Below the pieces are notes generated by a model, which ran no database searches, was not told where the DNA came from, and saw only the letters and a program-made list of their open reading frames with translations. Source: Bacteroidales bacterium (GTDB lineage: Bacteria > Bacteroidota > Bacteroidia > Bacteroidales > Prolixibacteraceae). Taken from it: a DNA stretch of 64,000 nt. Where the stretch lies: contig JAAYDJ010000035.1 in NCBI GenBank assembly GCA_012729335.1, positions 248,001 to 312,000 of the forward strand, read 5' to 3'. Shown here piece after piece: positions 56,570 through 64,000 of this stretch (positions are counted from its first letter, which is position 1; every line of letters starts with the position of its first letter). The position numbers and the translations under genes are program-made.

Positions 56570-58888
56570 ATGAGAAATTTCACCCGCGTCGAAGAAGCCT
56601 TTTACCTGGAATCAGGCAGCCAGGAAATGACCACCCCGGCCACATACCTTATCGTAGACAACTTTCCCAAACTCGGGCTGTTGTCGGCACTCAGTTTCCT
56701 GGAATGGGCCGGAGACCACCCTGAAGGCGTGATTTCGCTCCCCACCAGCAAAACTGCCCAGCATTTCCTGCGCAACACCCGGTTGCTCCTTGAAAAATGG
56801 AATGACCGTGAAGGAGTGGACATCAGGGAAAAATACGGACTCGGAGGGGTTTCCCGGCCCGACCTGCGGGGACTCCGGTTTGTGCAGGCCGGGGAGTTCT
56901 ACCCTATCCATTCGGCCCAGCACAACAGCCTGTGGAATTACGCCTGGAATTACTATATCAGGGACTTCGGTCTCGATCCCAAGAAAGCCCTGCTGATCAA
57001 TTCCGACGAGATCCCCCTGGCCGGAGGTAAAAATTATACGGAGGTTTTTCCCGACCTGAAAATCGACCTGACCCTGAGGTTCCGTGAAGCCCGCAACCAC
57101 CTGGAAAAGTTGCAGCAGCAATCGGTTTTCATGATCGATGACTGGTGCCGTGACTACGAGGCCCGGATCAGGGAAGTGGGAGGCATCGGTTTCTTCCTGG
57201 GGTCGATCGGCCCCGATGGCCATATCGCCTTTAACACCCGGGGGACGAGCCACTACTCCCCTACCCGCCTGACGGAAACCAATTTCGAGACACAAGCCGT
57301 GACCGCCGGCGACCTGGGAGGAATCGAGGTGTCAAGGAACCGGTTGGTGATCACGGTCGGACTGGGGACGCTGGCGGTCAATCCGCAGGCCAAAGCCATT
57401 GTGTACGCCGCCGGAGAGGCCATCGCAGAGGTTATCCGCGACTCGGTGGAGAGCCTGCCCAACACCATGTATCCTGCCACGGCCCTCCAGAAGCTCGAGA
57501 ATGCCCGTTTTTACCTCACCCGCGGGGCCGCCGTCAAACTGCGCGACAGCATCAGGGCTTACTATTGCGGATCCCCCTGGGACCACCGGAAAACCGAAAA
57601 AGCAGTCATCGACCTGTGTAAAAAGGTGAATAAGTTCGGGCCCAAACTGACGCTCGACGACCTCAGGGCCGACGAGTTCTGTGCCATGATACCGGGGCTG
57701 AACGAACAAACCGTCCAGTCGGTCATCGATTCGATTCTGGTAAAAATGAGAAAGGGGATGCAGAAGGAAACCCACCAGATCTACTATCATACCGGGCCCC
57801 ACCACGATGACATCATGCTGGGAATCATGCCTATGACCAACAGGCAAAGCCGGGAAGCCACCAATGAGATGCACTTTTCGGTCCTCACCTCGGGCTTCAC
57901 CGCCGTCACCAACCGGTTCATGCGCGACCTGCTGGGCGATACCCTCGACCTGATCGGGAGGGGGAAAATCGAAATGATCCACTATCCCGACTTCTTTGAA
58001 AAGGGTTACCAATACAAATGGGACAAGGACGTATACCATTATCTCGACAACATCGCCGCCATGGACGAAGAGGGGAAGCGCCGGGGGGTGTGTCACCGCC
58101 TGGTCAGGGCGATGGTCAGCATCTGGGGCATGAAAACCGGGGAGGAACTGGTGGAGGTCATCAGGGAAACCATCGCGTTGTTGGAGAAGAGTTACGACGG
58201 GGCCAAGAATCCACCGAACGTACAGAAGCTCAAAGGGATGATCAGGGAGTTCGAAGAGGAACTGGTATGGGCCCATTATGGGGTGTCGGTGAAGAACGTC
58301 CACCATCTGCGCCTGGGCTTTTACCAGGGTGATGTTTTCGGAGCCGGTCCCGACCGCACCCGTGACGTGCTGCCCATCCTGGAAGATTTCCGCAAGTACA
58401 AACCCACGGTCATCAGCCTGGCCATGGACCCCGAAGGCAGCGGCCCCGATACACACTACAAGGTGCTCCAGGCCATCGCCGCCGCCGTGGCCGAATGGCG
58501 CAAGGAAACAGACCTCTCCCACCTCCGGATCATCGGATACCGCAATGTATGGTTCCGCTACAACCCCTCCGACGTGGAGGTGATCGTCCCCGTTTCCATG
58601 AACTCCCTGGCCGTCCTCGACAAATCCTTTACCGACTGCTACCTGACCCAGGTCAACGCCTCCTTCCCCAGCTACCAACTCGACGGCAAATTCAGCGAAC
58701 TGACCCAGAAAATATGGATGGAACAACACAAACAGATCCAGTTCCTCCTGGGCAAGAATTTCTATTACGAAAATGAATCGCCGCTGCTCCGTGCCGCACA
58801 CGGGCTGATTTATGTCAGGGAACTCAACGTACAGGAATTCCTCACCGAAGCCTCCAAACTGGGCAAATCGGTCGAAGGACTTTTCTGA
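56570..58888 (+). CDS. Glucosamine-6-phosphate deaminase-like domain fused to PIG-L deacetylase-like domain
   Basis: A 772-residue two-domain protein. The N-terminal part (to about residue 330) is NagB/6-phosphogluconolactonase-like: VISLPTSKTAQHFL, the GxGxDGHIAFN motif as GSIGPDGHIAFNTRGTSHYS (about residue 213) and VGLGTLAVNPQAKAIVYAAG. The loop that carries the general-base Asp in NagB (MDEY) reads AGEFY here, so the base is altered. The C-terminal part is PIG-L/LmbE-like: TGPHHDDIMLG (zinc motif, about residue 408) and SGPDTHYKVLQAI (third zinc His, about residue 625). Together this would deacetylate and deaminate a GlcNAc-phosphate-like sugar in the cytoplasm. The fusion is known from other Bacteroidota; exact reactions are inferred. 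Confidence 0.82.
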   Translation: MRNFTRVEEAFYLESGSQEMTTPATYLIVDNFPKLGLLSALSFLEWAGDHPEGVISLPTSKTAQHFLRNTRLLLEKWNDREGVDIREKYGLGGVSRPDLRGLRFVQAGEFYPIHSAQHNSLWNYAWNYYIRDFGLDPKKALLINSDEIPLAGGKNYTEVFPDLKIDLTLRFREARNHLEKLQQQSVFMIDDWCRDYEARIREVGGIGFFLGSIGPDGHIAFNTRGTSHYSPTRLTETNFETQAVTAGDLGGIEVSRNRLVITVGLGTLAVNPQAKAIVYAAGEAIAEVIRDSVESLPNTMYPATALQKLENARFYLTRGAAVKLRDSIRAYYCGSPWDHRKTEKAVIDLCKKVNKFGPKLTLDDLRADEFCAMIPGLNEQTVQSVIDSILVKMRKGMQKETHQIYYHTGPHHDDIMLGIMPMTNRQSREATNEMHFSVLTSGFTAVTNRFMRDLLGDTLDLIGRGKIEMIHYPDFFEKGYQYKWDKDVYHYLDNIAAMDEEGKRRGVCHRLVRAMVSIWGMKTGEELVEVIRETIALLEKSYDGAKNPPNVQKLKGMIREFEEELVWAHYGVSVKNVHHLRLGFYQGDVFGAGPDRTRDVLPILEDFRKYKPTVISLAMDPEGSGPDTHYKVLQAIAAAVAEWRKETDLSHLRIIGYRNVWFRYNPSDVEVIVPVSMNSLAVLDKSFTDCYLTQVNASFPSYQLDGKFSELTQKIWMEQHKQIQFLLGKNFYYENESPLLRAAHGLIYVRELNVQEFLTEASKLGKSVEGLF

Positions 58889-58933
58889 GAGAAATTTTGG
58901 TTATCTTCGCTTAGATTAAACCAGTTTCCTTTT

Positions 58934-59773
58934 ATGAAAATCATCGGAGTGGATGTCGGGGGCACCAAGATCAGCGCCGGACTGGTCGAGGAAGGTAAGA
59001 TCATCAGGGAATCGACCATTGCCACCCCGTGGGACCGGCCACAATACGAAGTCATGCAAGCCCTTTATCAGGTCATTGATGAGGTTTTTGACACCGGTGT
59101 GGCGGGCATCGGCATCGGAGTTCCCGGGTTGGTGGATCTCCGGGAAAACATCGTGCTGGATGTCACCAACATTCCCAGCTGGGATGCCGTTCCGCTGGCT
59201 GAACTGGTCTCGGAATACTTTAATAAAAAGGTGTACGTCAACAACGATGCCAACTGCTTTGCCCTGGGTGAAAAATACTACGGAAAAGGGAAGCCGTATG
59301 CCCATTTTGTGGGGCTGATCATCGGCACCGGAATGGGAGCCGGGATTATCATCAACCACCATCTCTACCCGGGGAGACTATGCGGCGCCGGGGAATTCGG
59401 CAACATCTACTACCGCGACAAAAACATCGAAGCCTTCGCAAGCGGCCAGTATTTCCGCGACAAGGGCGTCGACGGCAAGCTCCTCTTCCGCAGGGCTTCC
59501 ATCGGAGACCCGGTAGCCCTCAAACTCTTCGAAGACCTGGGAAAACATGTGGGCAGGGCCGTGGCCAACATCCTGTTTGCCCTGGCCCCCGAAGCAATCA
59601 TCTTTGGTGGTTCCGTCTCCAGGGGATTCAAGTATTTCGGCGATGCCATGCACGAATTCCTGGAAGACAACTTCCCTTTCCGCAGACTGTACAACCAACT
59701 GGCCATCGAACTCTCCGACACCGAAAACATGGGCATCCTGGGAGCCTCCTCCCTGGTCCTCGACCAGCAATAG
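58934..59773 (+). CDS. ROK-family sugar kinase without zinc motif
   Basis: A 279-residue ROK kinase: ATP loop IIGVDVGGTKISAGLV, catalytic NNDANCFALGEKYYG (Asp about residue 105), IIGTGMGAGIIIN and EAIIFGGSVSRGFKY. The usual CxCGxxGC zinc site is missing, the region reading GEFGNIYYRDKNIEAFASG. It phosphorylates a hexose or amino sugar (glucose, GlcNAc or similar). It closes the amino-sugar cluster 45 nt after the NagB-PIG-L gene. The stop is TAG. Confidence 0.85.
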   Translation: MKIIGVDVGGTKISAGLVEEGKIIRESTIATPWDRPQYEVMQALYQVIDEVFDTGVAGIGIGVPGLVDLRENIVLDVTNIPSWDAVPLAELVSEYFNKKVYVNNDANCFALGEKYYGKGKPYAHFVGLIIGTGMGAGIIINHHLYPGRLCGAGEFGNIYYRDKNIEAFASGQYFRDKGVDGKLLFRRASIGDPVALKLFEDLGKHVGRAVANILFALAPEAIIFGGSVSRGFKYFGDAMHEFLEDNFPFRRLYNQLAIELSDTENMGILGASSLVLDQQ

Positions 59774-59804
59774 CAATCCTTGTGGGATCAGTCCCTCCCC
59801 CGCC

Positions 59805-60230
59805 TCACCTTTCCCAGTGAAGCTTCTTCCCGAAACCCAGGCGGTTGTCGGTCATCTTGACAGAGTGAATCTCCACGATCCAGAGGGAGGCGTTCATCAG
59901 GACGGCAAAGGGGAAACGGGCCAGGTAAGCCCGGGTGACGCTCCCCTTCTCTTCTTCCGTGGGGCGGCGCATCGTGCCCCTGAACTGGATCCCCTGGACC
60001 TTACTGACCACACTGGTCTCCAACACGATCCCCCCGGCTACCTCCGGATTGGCCAGTACCTCCCTGACATGACGGGTCTGGTCGTCAGAGGTGAACACCA
60101 GCCAGTTCTCCTCTTTCATGTAGGCATAAAAACAGTGGCATACCCAGGGCACACTCCCCGCACAGGTGGCCAGGGTCACCACATGGTGCTTCCTGATAAA
60201 ATCGGTAATCCCCTTTTCCGGTACTGACAT
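59805..60230 (-). CDS. YhbP/UPF0306-type FMN-binding split-barrel protein
   Basis: A 141-residue member of the pyridoxamine 5'-phosphate oxidase superfamily, closest in motif order to E. coli YhbP: FIRKHHVVTLAT, FTSDDQTRHVREVL, VQGIQFRGTMRRPTEEEK, RFPFAVLMNASLWIVEI and the ending TDNRLGFGKKLHWER. Function is unknown; a flavin- or heme-binding reductase is possible. The ATG at 60230 sits about 15 nt after a full promoter; an upstream start at 60251 lies before the predicted transcription start. Confidence 0.85.
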   Translation of the reverse strand: MSVPEKGITDFIRKHHVVTLATCAGSVPWVCHCFYAYMKEENWLVFTSDDQTRHVREVLANPEVAGGIVLETSVVSKVQGIQFRGTMRRPTEEEKGSVTRAYLARFPFAVLMNASLWIVEIHSVKMTDNRLGFGKKLHWER

Positions 60231-60248
60231 CTTCGTATCTTTAATCCG

Positions 60249-60277
60249 CAAATATAAACATGTACACCAAATGGCAA
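60249..60277 (-). promoter_or_regulatory. Promoter of the YhbP-family gene
   Basis: Minus strand TTG (60277-60275), 18-nt spacer, TATATTTG (60256-60249), matching the phylum consensus; transcription start expected near 60244. Confidence 0.65.
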
Positions 60278-60299
60278 CGGTAAAAACGGTTTACCTAAG

Positions 60300-62276
60300 C
60301 TACCTGACAGCCGCCGCCCGGGAGGCGTTCTTTACCAGCTTCCACACGTAGGATTCATCCAGGGTGACGACCCGCAGGATATACGTCCCCGGTGGGATGG
60401 CGGGATTCAGGATAAGGGCTTCTCCCCGGTTTTCAAAGACCGTTCTTCCGGCCATATCGGAAAGGGTCACCCTCAGGCATTCCGCCCCCGGGGGCAGGGA
60501 AATCGTGAATGCCTGATCAAAGGGATTGGGAAAGAGGGAAAACGTCTGGTTTGTCTTCACTTCTTCGCTGCCGGTCACCTTTGACACTCCTCTGACCAAC
60601 CACAGGTCAGGATCAATAACCATCTCTTCCGGTGTGAAGGAGAGGGGCAGATGGAAGAGCTGTCCGTTGTGGCGGTGATCGAGGCGGAAGTCGGCCGAAT
60701 CCCTTCTGCCGGGGGCATAGAACCTTACCGGGACAGGCATTTCAAAAAAGGAGACGGAAGAATGGACAGGCTGTTGTGTCAGGGAGACCTCCAGCCATCC
60801 GGGTTCCTTCACCTGCCAGGTGGCGGAGTAAAGCGGATACCCCTCTCCATAATACCAGTCGTTGAAGAATTCGGCCAGGCTAATTCCTGATGCAGCCTCC
60901 AGATGACCTGTAAATATTCCTGGGGTGGCGAAGCCGAATTTCACCGCAGGATCAGCGGAATAGCTTCTCATGGCCGCGAAAAAAGCCGTATCGCCCGTGA
61001 TCCAGCGCAGCATATGAAGCAGGTAGGCCCCTTTGTTGTAGGAGAGGCGGCTGTCAAAAACACGATAGACCAGGGCTGTATCCGCAACATACACCGACCC
61101 ATCGGGTTGTTTGAGAATATTTTTCAGGGTGTTGGTGCGCCACGTTTTCCAATACATGCCCCCGAAGAAATGCTCGTATGCCAGTCCGGTGGCGTAAGTG
61201 GCAAACCCCTCGTTGAGCCAGATGTCGTGCCAGGAAGCCAGGGTGATGCTGTTTCCGTACCAGGAATGGGCGAGTTCGTGGGCCACCAGCTCAAATTCGA
61301 GGTTTCCCATGAAGCTCATGGTCTGGTGTTCCATGCCGCCGCCCCACCCGAACTGCGCGTGGCCATATTTCTCCCTGGCAAAGGGATACTCCCCGAAGAG
61401 GCGGTTATAAAGGGCGAGGAGTTCCAGGGTAACCGGCGATTTGGTTCGGGCTGTGGCCATGTATTCGGGATACACAAAATGGACCACGGGCATACTCCGG
61501 TTCTCTCCGAGCCGCAGGGTATCGGCATACTCCGCGTAGTTGGTAACGGCGATGGCGACGAGGTACGTGGCAATGGGATAGCGGTGCCTCCAGTGCATGG
61601 TTCGCAGCTCCTGGTCCACCCACTCACCGGTGAGCACCCCGTTGGAGGCCGTCCGGTACTGTGCAGGGGTGGTGACCACTATATCGGTGGAGTCGATCTT
61701 ATCGGCCAGAGACTGTTTGCAGGGCCACCACTCGTATGCCCCGTAGGGCTCCGAGAGGGTCCAGAGCACCGGCACTCCGGCATGGGAGGAAACAGCAAAA
61801 GAACCAAACCCCGACGCTTCAGGAATGCCCCGGTACCATACTGTTACAGAATCAGCGGCTCCCTTCTCCAAAGGCTCCGGAAGGTCAATTCCCAGCAGGT
61901 CGTTTTCAAGGGAAAAATGGAGGTGATCCCCTCTTCCCTTCACGGAATCCACCGTCATATTCGCTTTCAGGTTAAAACACACCTTATCGAGGCGTGGCAC
62001 CTGGGAGAGAAAGCGGGAGGTGATCCTCCCCGAGATATATCGCACGGCCGGGTCAACCTCCCATTCCATTTTCTGATATATGAGGTCATATTCAAAGAGC
62101 TGGGGCGATTCGGTATGAGCACCCCTTTTAAGGGCCAGTGCCGCATCCCGGGCTGCCGCTTTCTCCGTAAACCGGGGATCGGGGGCCTGTCCGGAAGCCC
62201 GAAACGGAAAAATCATCCCCAGCAACGAAAAGACCAGCAGATACCCTCCGACGATCAGCAGGCCCTGCCGCAGCAT
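60300..62276 (-). CDS. Secreted M1 metallopeptidase with type IX C-terminal sorting domain
   Basis: A 658-residue gluzincin aminopeptidase: signal sequence LLIVGGYLLVFSLLGMIFPFRASGQA, substrate motif GGMEHQT (about residue 318), zinc site HELAHSWYGN...WLNEGFATY (HExxH at about 334, third Glu 19 residues on). The C-terminal 80 residues form a type A T9SS sorting domain (FSLFPNPFDQAFTISLP, VTLSDMAGRTVFEN, PPGTYILRVV). It should cross the inner membrane by Sec, be exported by the T9SS encoded at 39-46 kb, and cleave N-terminal residues of peptides at the surface. The ATG at 62276 fits the signal peptide; starts at 62426 or 62495 would add an odd 50-73 residue N-terminal part including CIFCQK. 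Confidence 0.9.
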   Translation of the reverse strand: MLRQGLLIVGGYLLVFSLLGMIFPFRASGQAPDPRFTEKAAARDAALALKRGAHTESPQLFEYDLIYQKMEWEVDPAVRYISGRITSRFLSQVPRLDKVCFNLKANMTVDSVKGRGDHLHFSLENDLLGIDLPEPLEKGAADSVTVWYRGIPEASGFGSFAVSSHAGVPVLWTLSEPYGAYEWWPCKQSLADKIDSTDIVVTTPAQYRTASNGVLTGEWVDQELRTMHWRHRYPIATYLVAIAVTNYAEYADTLRLGENRSMPVVHFVYPEYMATARTKSPVTLELLALYNRLFGEYPFAREKYGHAQFGWGGGMEHQTMSFMGNLEFELVAHELAHSWYGNSITLASWHDIWLNEGFATYATGLAYEHFFGGMYWKTWRTNTLKNILKQPDGSVYVADTALVYRVFDSRLSYNKGAYLLHMLRWITGDTAFFAAMRSYSADPAVKFGFATPGIFTGHLEAASGISLAEFFNDWYYGEGYPLYSATWQVKEPGWLEVSLTQQPVHSSVSFFEMPVPVRFYAPGRRDSADFRLDHRHNGQLFHLPLSFTPEEMVIDPDLWLVRGVSKVTGSEEVKTNQTFSLFPNPFDQAFTISLPPGAECLRVTLSDMAGRTVFENRGEALILNPAIPPGTYILRVVTLDESYVWKLVKNASRAAAVR

Positions 62277-62492
62277 TTCAGCCGGCGGCCACCTGAAGGC
62301 TTTACGTGGGGGGCCATCCCTTTTCGCAGGGATCTGTTGAACATGAGGCGGATTCCAACCCCCTCCCGGCAGGTATCCATCCTCCGGGATCCGGGTGATT
62401 CCGGATTTCTGACAGAAAATACACATAGAATCTTTTAACGCTCTTGGAAGAGGATGTGGTCCCATATGGGTTTCCCTCCGGCAGGCGATCCT

Positions 62493-62500
62493 CAAAATTA
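62493..62500 (-). promoter_or_regulatory. -7 promoter element for the M1 peptidase gene
   Basis: Minus strand TAATTTTG fits TAnnTTTG. With the ATG at 62276 the leader would be about 210 nt, long for this window. Confidence 0.4.
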
Positions 62501-62513
62501 GCAGATTTCCGCA

Positions 62514-62562
62514 AATAAAAAGGAAGCTGCAATCTGGAGGATCACCCCGATGCAGCTTCCCT
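62514..62562 (-). terminator. Rho-independent terminator after the ROK kinase gene
   Basis: Minus strand GGAAGCTGCA...TGCAGCTTCC (10-bp perfect stem, 19-nt loop) followed by TTTTTATTT, about 25 nt after the stop at 62588. Confidence 0.85.
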
Positions 62563-62587
62563 TAAAGCATTGGCCACGGTGGGCCGG

Positions 62588-63589
62588 CTATTTTTCGAGT
62601 TCTTTCCAGACCAGGGCGCTGGCTCCAACAATGGCGGCGTCGCCGGGCCGGAGCTGCGAGGGAAGGATCTTGATTTTATTCTTGAAAATGGGGAGCAGGT
62701 GCTTTTCCATGCTCTCGCGTGTGGGCTTGAAAATCAGTTCTCCGGCGGCGGTCGGTCCCCCGAAGAGGAAGATGGCTACCGGACTAAGGTGATGCACGGT
62801 ATCGGCCAGGCCCTGTCCCAGGTATTCGCCGGTCTTCTCAAAGACCATGTTGGCAATTTTATCGCCTGCGACGGCGGCATCGTAGATCATTTTTGAGTCG
62901 AGTTCCAGGAAGGAGCGTTTGGCCAGCATGCTGTCGGTGGCATTATAGTGGACCATCAGTTCAAAGGCGGTCCGTTTCATACCCGGAGCCGAACAGTAAG
63001 CTTCGAGGTGGCCCAGGGAGCCGCAGCCGCAAACTCTTCCACCGGGGATCAGGGTAGTATGGCCGCACTCCCCGGCAAAACCGTCGTGGCCATATACCAG
63101 GTCACCATTCACCACCACGCCGCTGCCTACACCGGTCCCCAGGGTGTACATCACAAAGTTCTTCATGCCGCGGGCACCACCGTAAATCATCTCTCCGATG
63201 GCCGCTGCATTGGCATCGTTGGTGAGCGCCAGGGCCGGCATTTCAGGAAACTGCGCCCGCAATAACTTGATGAAATGAAGCACCCCCCTGAAGGAGAGAT
63301 TCGGGGCATACTCAATGGTCCCGTTGTAATAGTTGCCATTGGGAGCTCCGATACCTATGCCTAAAACTTCCAGGTTTTCGTTGAGCAAGGTACCCGACTT
63401 GATCAGGTTCTTTATCGCCTCGGTCAGCTCTTCAATGAATTTCTCAAAATCACCGTGGGTAGCCGTGGGAATATTGTCCTTAAACATGACGTTCCCATCC
63501 ACATCCACCACGCCGATGGCCGTGTTGGTGCCGCCTACATCCACACCGATGGCCACCTTTTTGGTGACCGTTACTTCACTTTTCTTCAT
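62588..63589 (-). CDS. ROK-family glucokinase
   Basis: A 333-residue ROK kinase with all active motifs: VAIGVDVGGTNTAIGVV, NDANAAAIGEMIYG (catalytic Asp), YTLGTGVGSGVV, ECGHTTLIPGGRVCGCGSLGHLEAYCS (zinc site with Cys residues). It phosphorylates glucose or a related hexose. The ATG at 63589 is chosen; upstream in-frame codons would reach into the promoter region. It is flanked by its own promoter box and terminator, divergent from sbcD. Confidence 0.9.
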   Translation of the reverse strand: MKKSEVTVTKKVAIGVDVGGTNTAIGVVDVDGNVMFKDNIPTATHGDFEKFIEELTEAIKNLIKSGTLLNENLEVLGIGIGAPNGNYYNGTIEYAPNLSFRGVLHFIKLLRAQFPEMPALALTNDANAAAIGEMIYGGARGMKNFVMYTLGTGVGSGVVVNGDLVYGHDGFAGECGHTTLIPGGRVCGCGSLGHLEAYCSAPGMKRTAFELMVHYNATDSMLAKRSFLELDSKMIYDAAVAGDKIANMVFEKTGEYLGQGLADTVHHLSPVAIFLFGGPTAAGELIFKPTRESMEKHLLPIFKNKIKILPSQLRPGDAAIVGASALVWKELEK

Positions 63590-63639
63590 GATATTCTTAT
63601 ATTTACGGATTTCGTCTCTATTCACGGAACACAAGCCAA

Positions 63640-63647
63640 CAAATTTA
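63640..63647 (-). promoter_or_regulatory. -7 promoter element for the ROK glucokinase gene
   Basis: Minus strand TAAATTTG fits TAnnTTTG, about 50 nt before the ATG at 63589. Confidence 0.5.
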
Positions 63648-63715
63648 TAAATAATTGTCACTTTAACCCTTCAAATGTTGTGCAACAGGAAAAAAAGGTT
63701 TCCGTAATGGGAGCT

Positions 63716-63723
63716 TATTTTTG
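63716..63723 (+). promoter_or_regulatory. -7 promoter element for sbcD
   Basis: TATTTTTG fits TAnnTTTG, 30 nt before the ATG at 63754. Confidence 0.5.
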
Positions 63724-63753
63724 TAGATTTACTGCCCGGAACCAACCCCTGAT

Positions 63754-64000
63754 ATGGCATTAAGAATCCTGCATACTGCCGACTGGCATCTGGGCCAGAG
63801 TTTTTATGAGTACGACCGGATGCCGGAACAGGAGCGCTTTCTGAACTGGCTGAGGGACACCCTGGTGGAAAAGGAAGCCGGGGTGCTGATTATCAGCGGC
63901 GACATCTTTGATGTGTCGAATCCTCCTGCAGCGGCTCAGCGGCTTTTTTACACTTTTCTGAGGGAGGTGACCACGCTGTTGCCGGGGCTTCAGGTGGTCT
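63754..64000 (+). CDS. sbcD: Nuclease SbcCD subunit D (partial, runs off the window)
   Basis: The first 82 residues of the Mre11-like phosphoesterase: ALRILHTADWHLGQSFYEYDR carries the first metal ligands (DxH) and VLIISGDIFDVSNPP the GD motif. With SbcC it cleaves hairpins and protein-blocked DNA ends. The 3' end and sbcC lie beyond position 64000. Confidence 0.92.
   Translation, partial: MALRILHTADWHLGQSFYEYDRMPEQERFLNWLRDTLVEKEAGVLIISGDIFDVSNPPAAAQRLFYTFLREVTTLLPGLQVV

Noticed and set aside
57332-58801. 489-codon minus-strand frame opposite the NagB-PIG-L gene
   Set aside because: Antisense shadow of a gene with clear domains on the plus strand.
60903-62438. 511-codon plus-strand frame opposite the M1 peptidase
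   Set aside because: Antisense shadow: the minus-strand frame has HExxH, GGMEH and the sorting domain; this one has Pro/Gly/Arg-rich filler.

Overview
This 64-kb window is chromosomal DNA of a member of the phylum Bacteroidota, most likely class Bacteroidia. The evidence is a complete type IX secretion (gliding/Por) core locus, a secreted peptidase with a type IX C-terminal sorting domain, a GH92 mannosidase lipoprotein, a zinc-finger-less topoisomerase I, a short AtpC in a split atpDC pair, and promoters of the TTG-N18-20-TAnnTTTG type typical of the phylum. Base composition looks GC-rich for the phylum, except for a more AT-rich gene at 9.0-10.4 kb. The assignment below class is inference only.

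Layout. 0-3.7 kb: ABC exporter whose permease is fused to an M1-peptidase-like domain (cut by the window edge). 3.9-6.6 kb: a small secreted protein, a ComB-like phosphatase and a MalY/PatB lyase. 6.9-12.9 kb: an accessory-looking stretch of envelope and surface proteins in which two otherwise open genes carry in-frame stop codons (TAG at 7455, TAG at 11489, TGA at 12737) around an unrecognised 658-residue protein. 12.9-19.2 kb: GT9 glycosyltransferase, atpC, atpD, polyprenyl diphosphate synthase and an MMPL/RND transporter. 19.4-19.6 kb: a truncated trehalose-6-phosphate synthase start butting against a tRNA-Arg(CCT) gene. 19.7-21.9 kb: an ECF sigma, anti-sigma and two Spy/CnrX-like periplasmic proteins, which looks like an envelope-stress module. 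22-26 kb: methylmalonyl-CoA mutase mutAB. 26.5-29.3 kb: acyl-CoA ligase and a Tat-exported sugar isomerase-like protein. 29.6-36.7 kb: GH92 mannosidase, CPA1 antiporter, YidD and a two-CBM20 MalQ. 36.9-39.4 kb: a Zn/Mn-type ABC importer. 39.3-46.6 kb: T9SS core sprF-gldK-gldL-gldM-gldN plus a second gldK beyond a terminator. 46.7-52.7 kb: a probably inactive arginase homologue, topA and a class A penicillin-binding protein. 52.8-55.1 kb: an unknown membrane protein, rlmN and a ferredoxin reductase-like enzyme. 55.3-59.8 kb: an amino-sugar cluster (ROK regulator, NagB-PIG-L fusion, ROK kinase). 59.8-64 kb: YhbP-family protein, T9SS-exported M1 aminopeptidase, a second ROK kinase and the start of sbcD.

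Links between genes. The T9SS locus and the T9SS-tagged aminopeptidase are a secretion machine and one of its clients. The GH92 enzyme, MalQ, the NagB-PIG-L fusion and the ROK proteins point to glycan and amino-sugar use. Methylmalonyl-CoA mutase and the acyl-CoA ligase fit propionate/succinate and fatty-acid metabolism. No CRISPR array, insertion sequence, integrase or prophage was seen. The points most worth a second look are the clustered nonsense codons, the otsA remnant at the tRNA gene, two degenerate metallo-enzyme homologues (the M1-like domain of the ABC permease and the arginase beside the T9SS), the duplicated gldK, and the NagB-PIG-L fusion with an altered catalytic loop.
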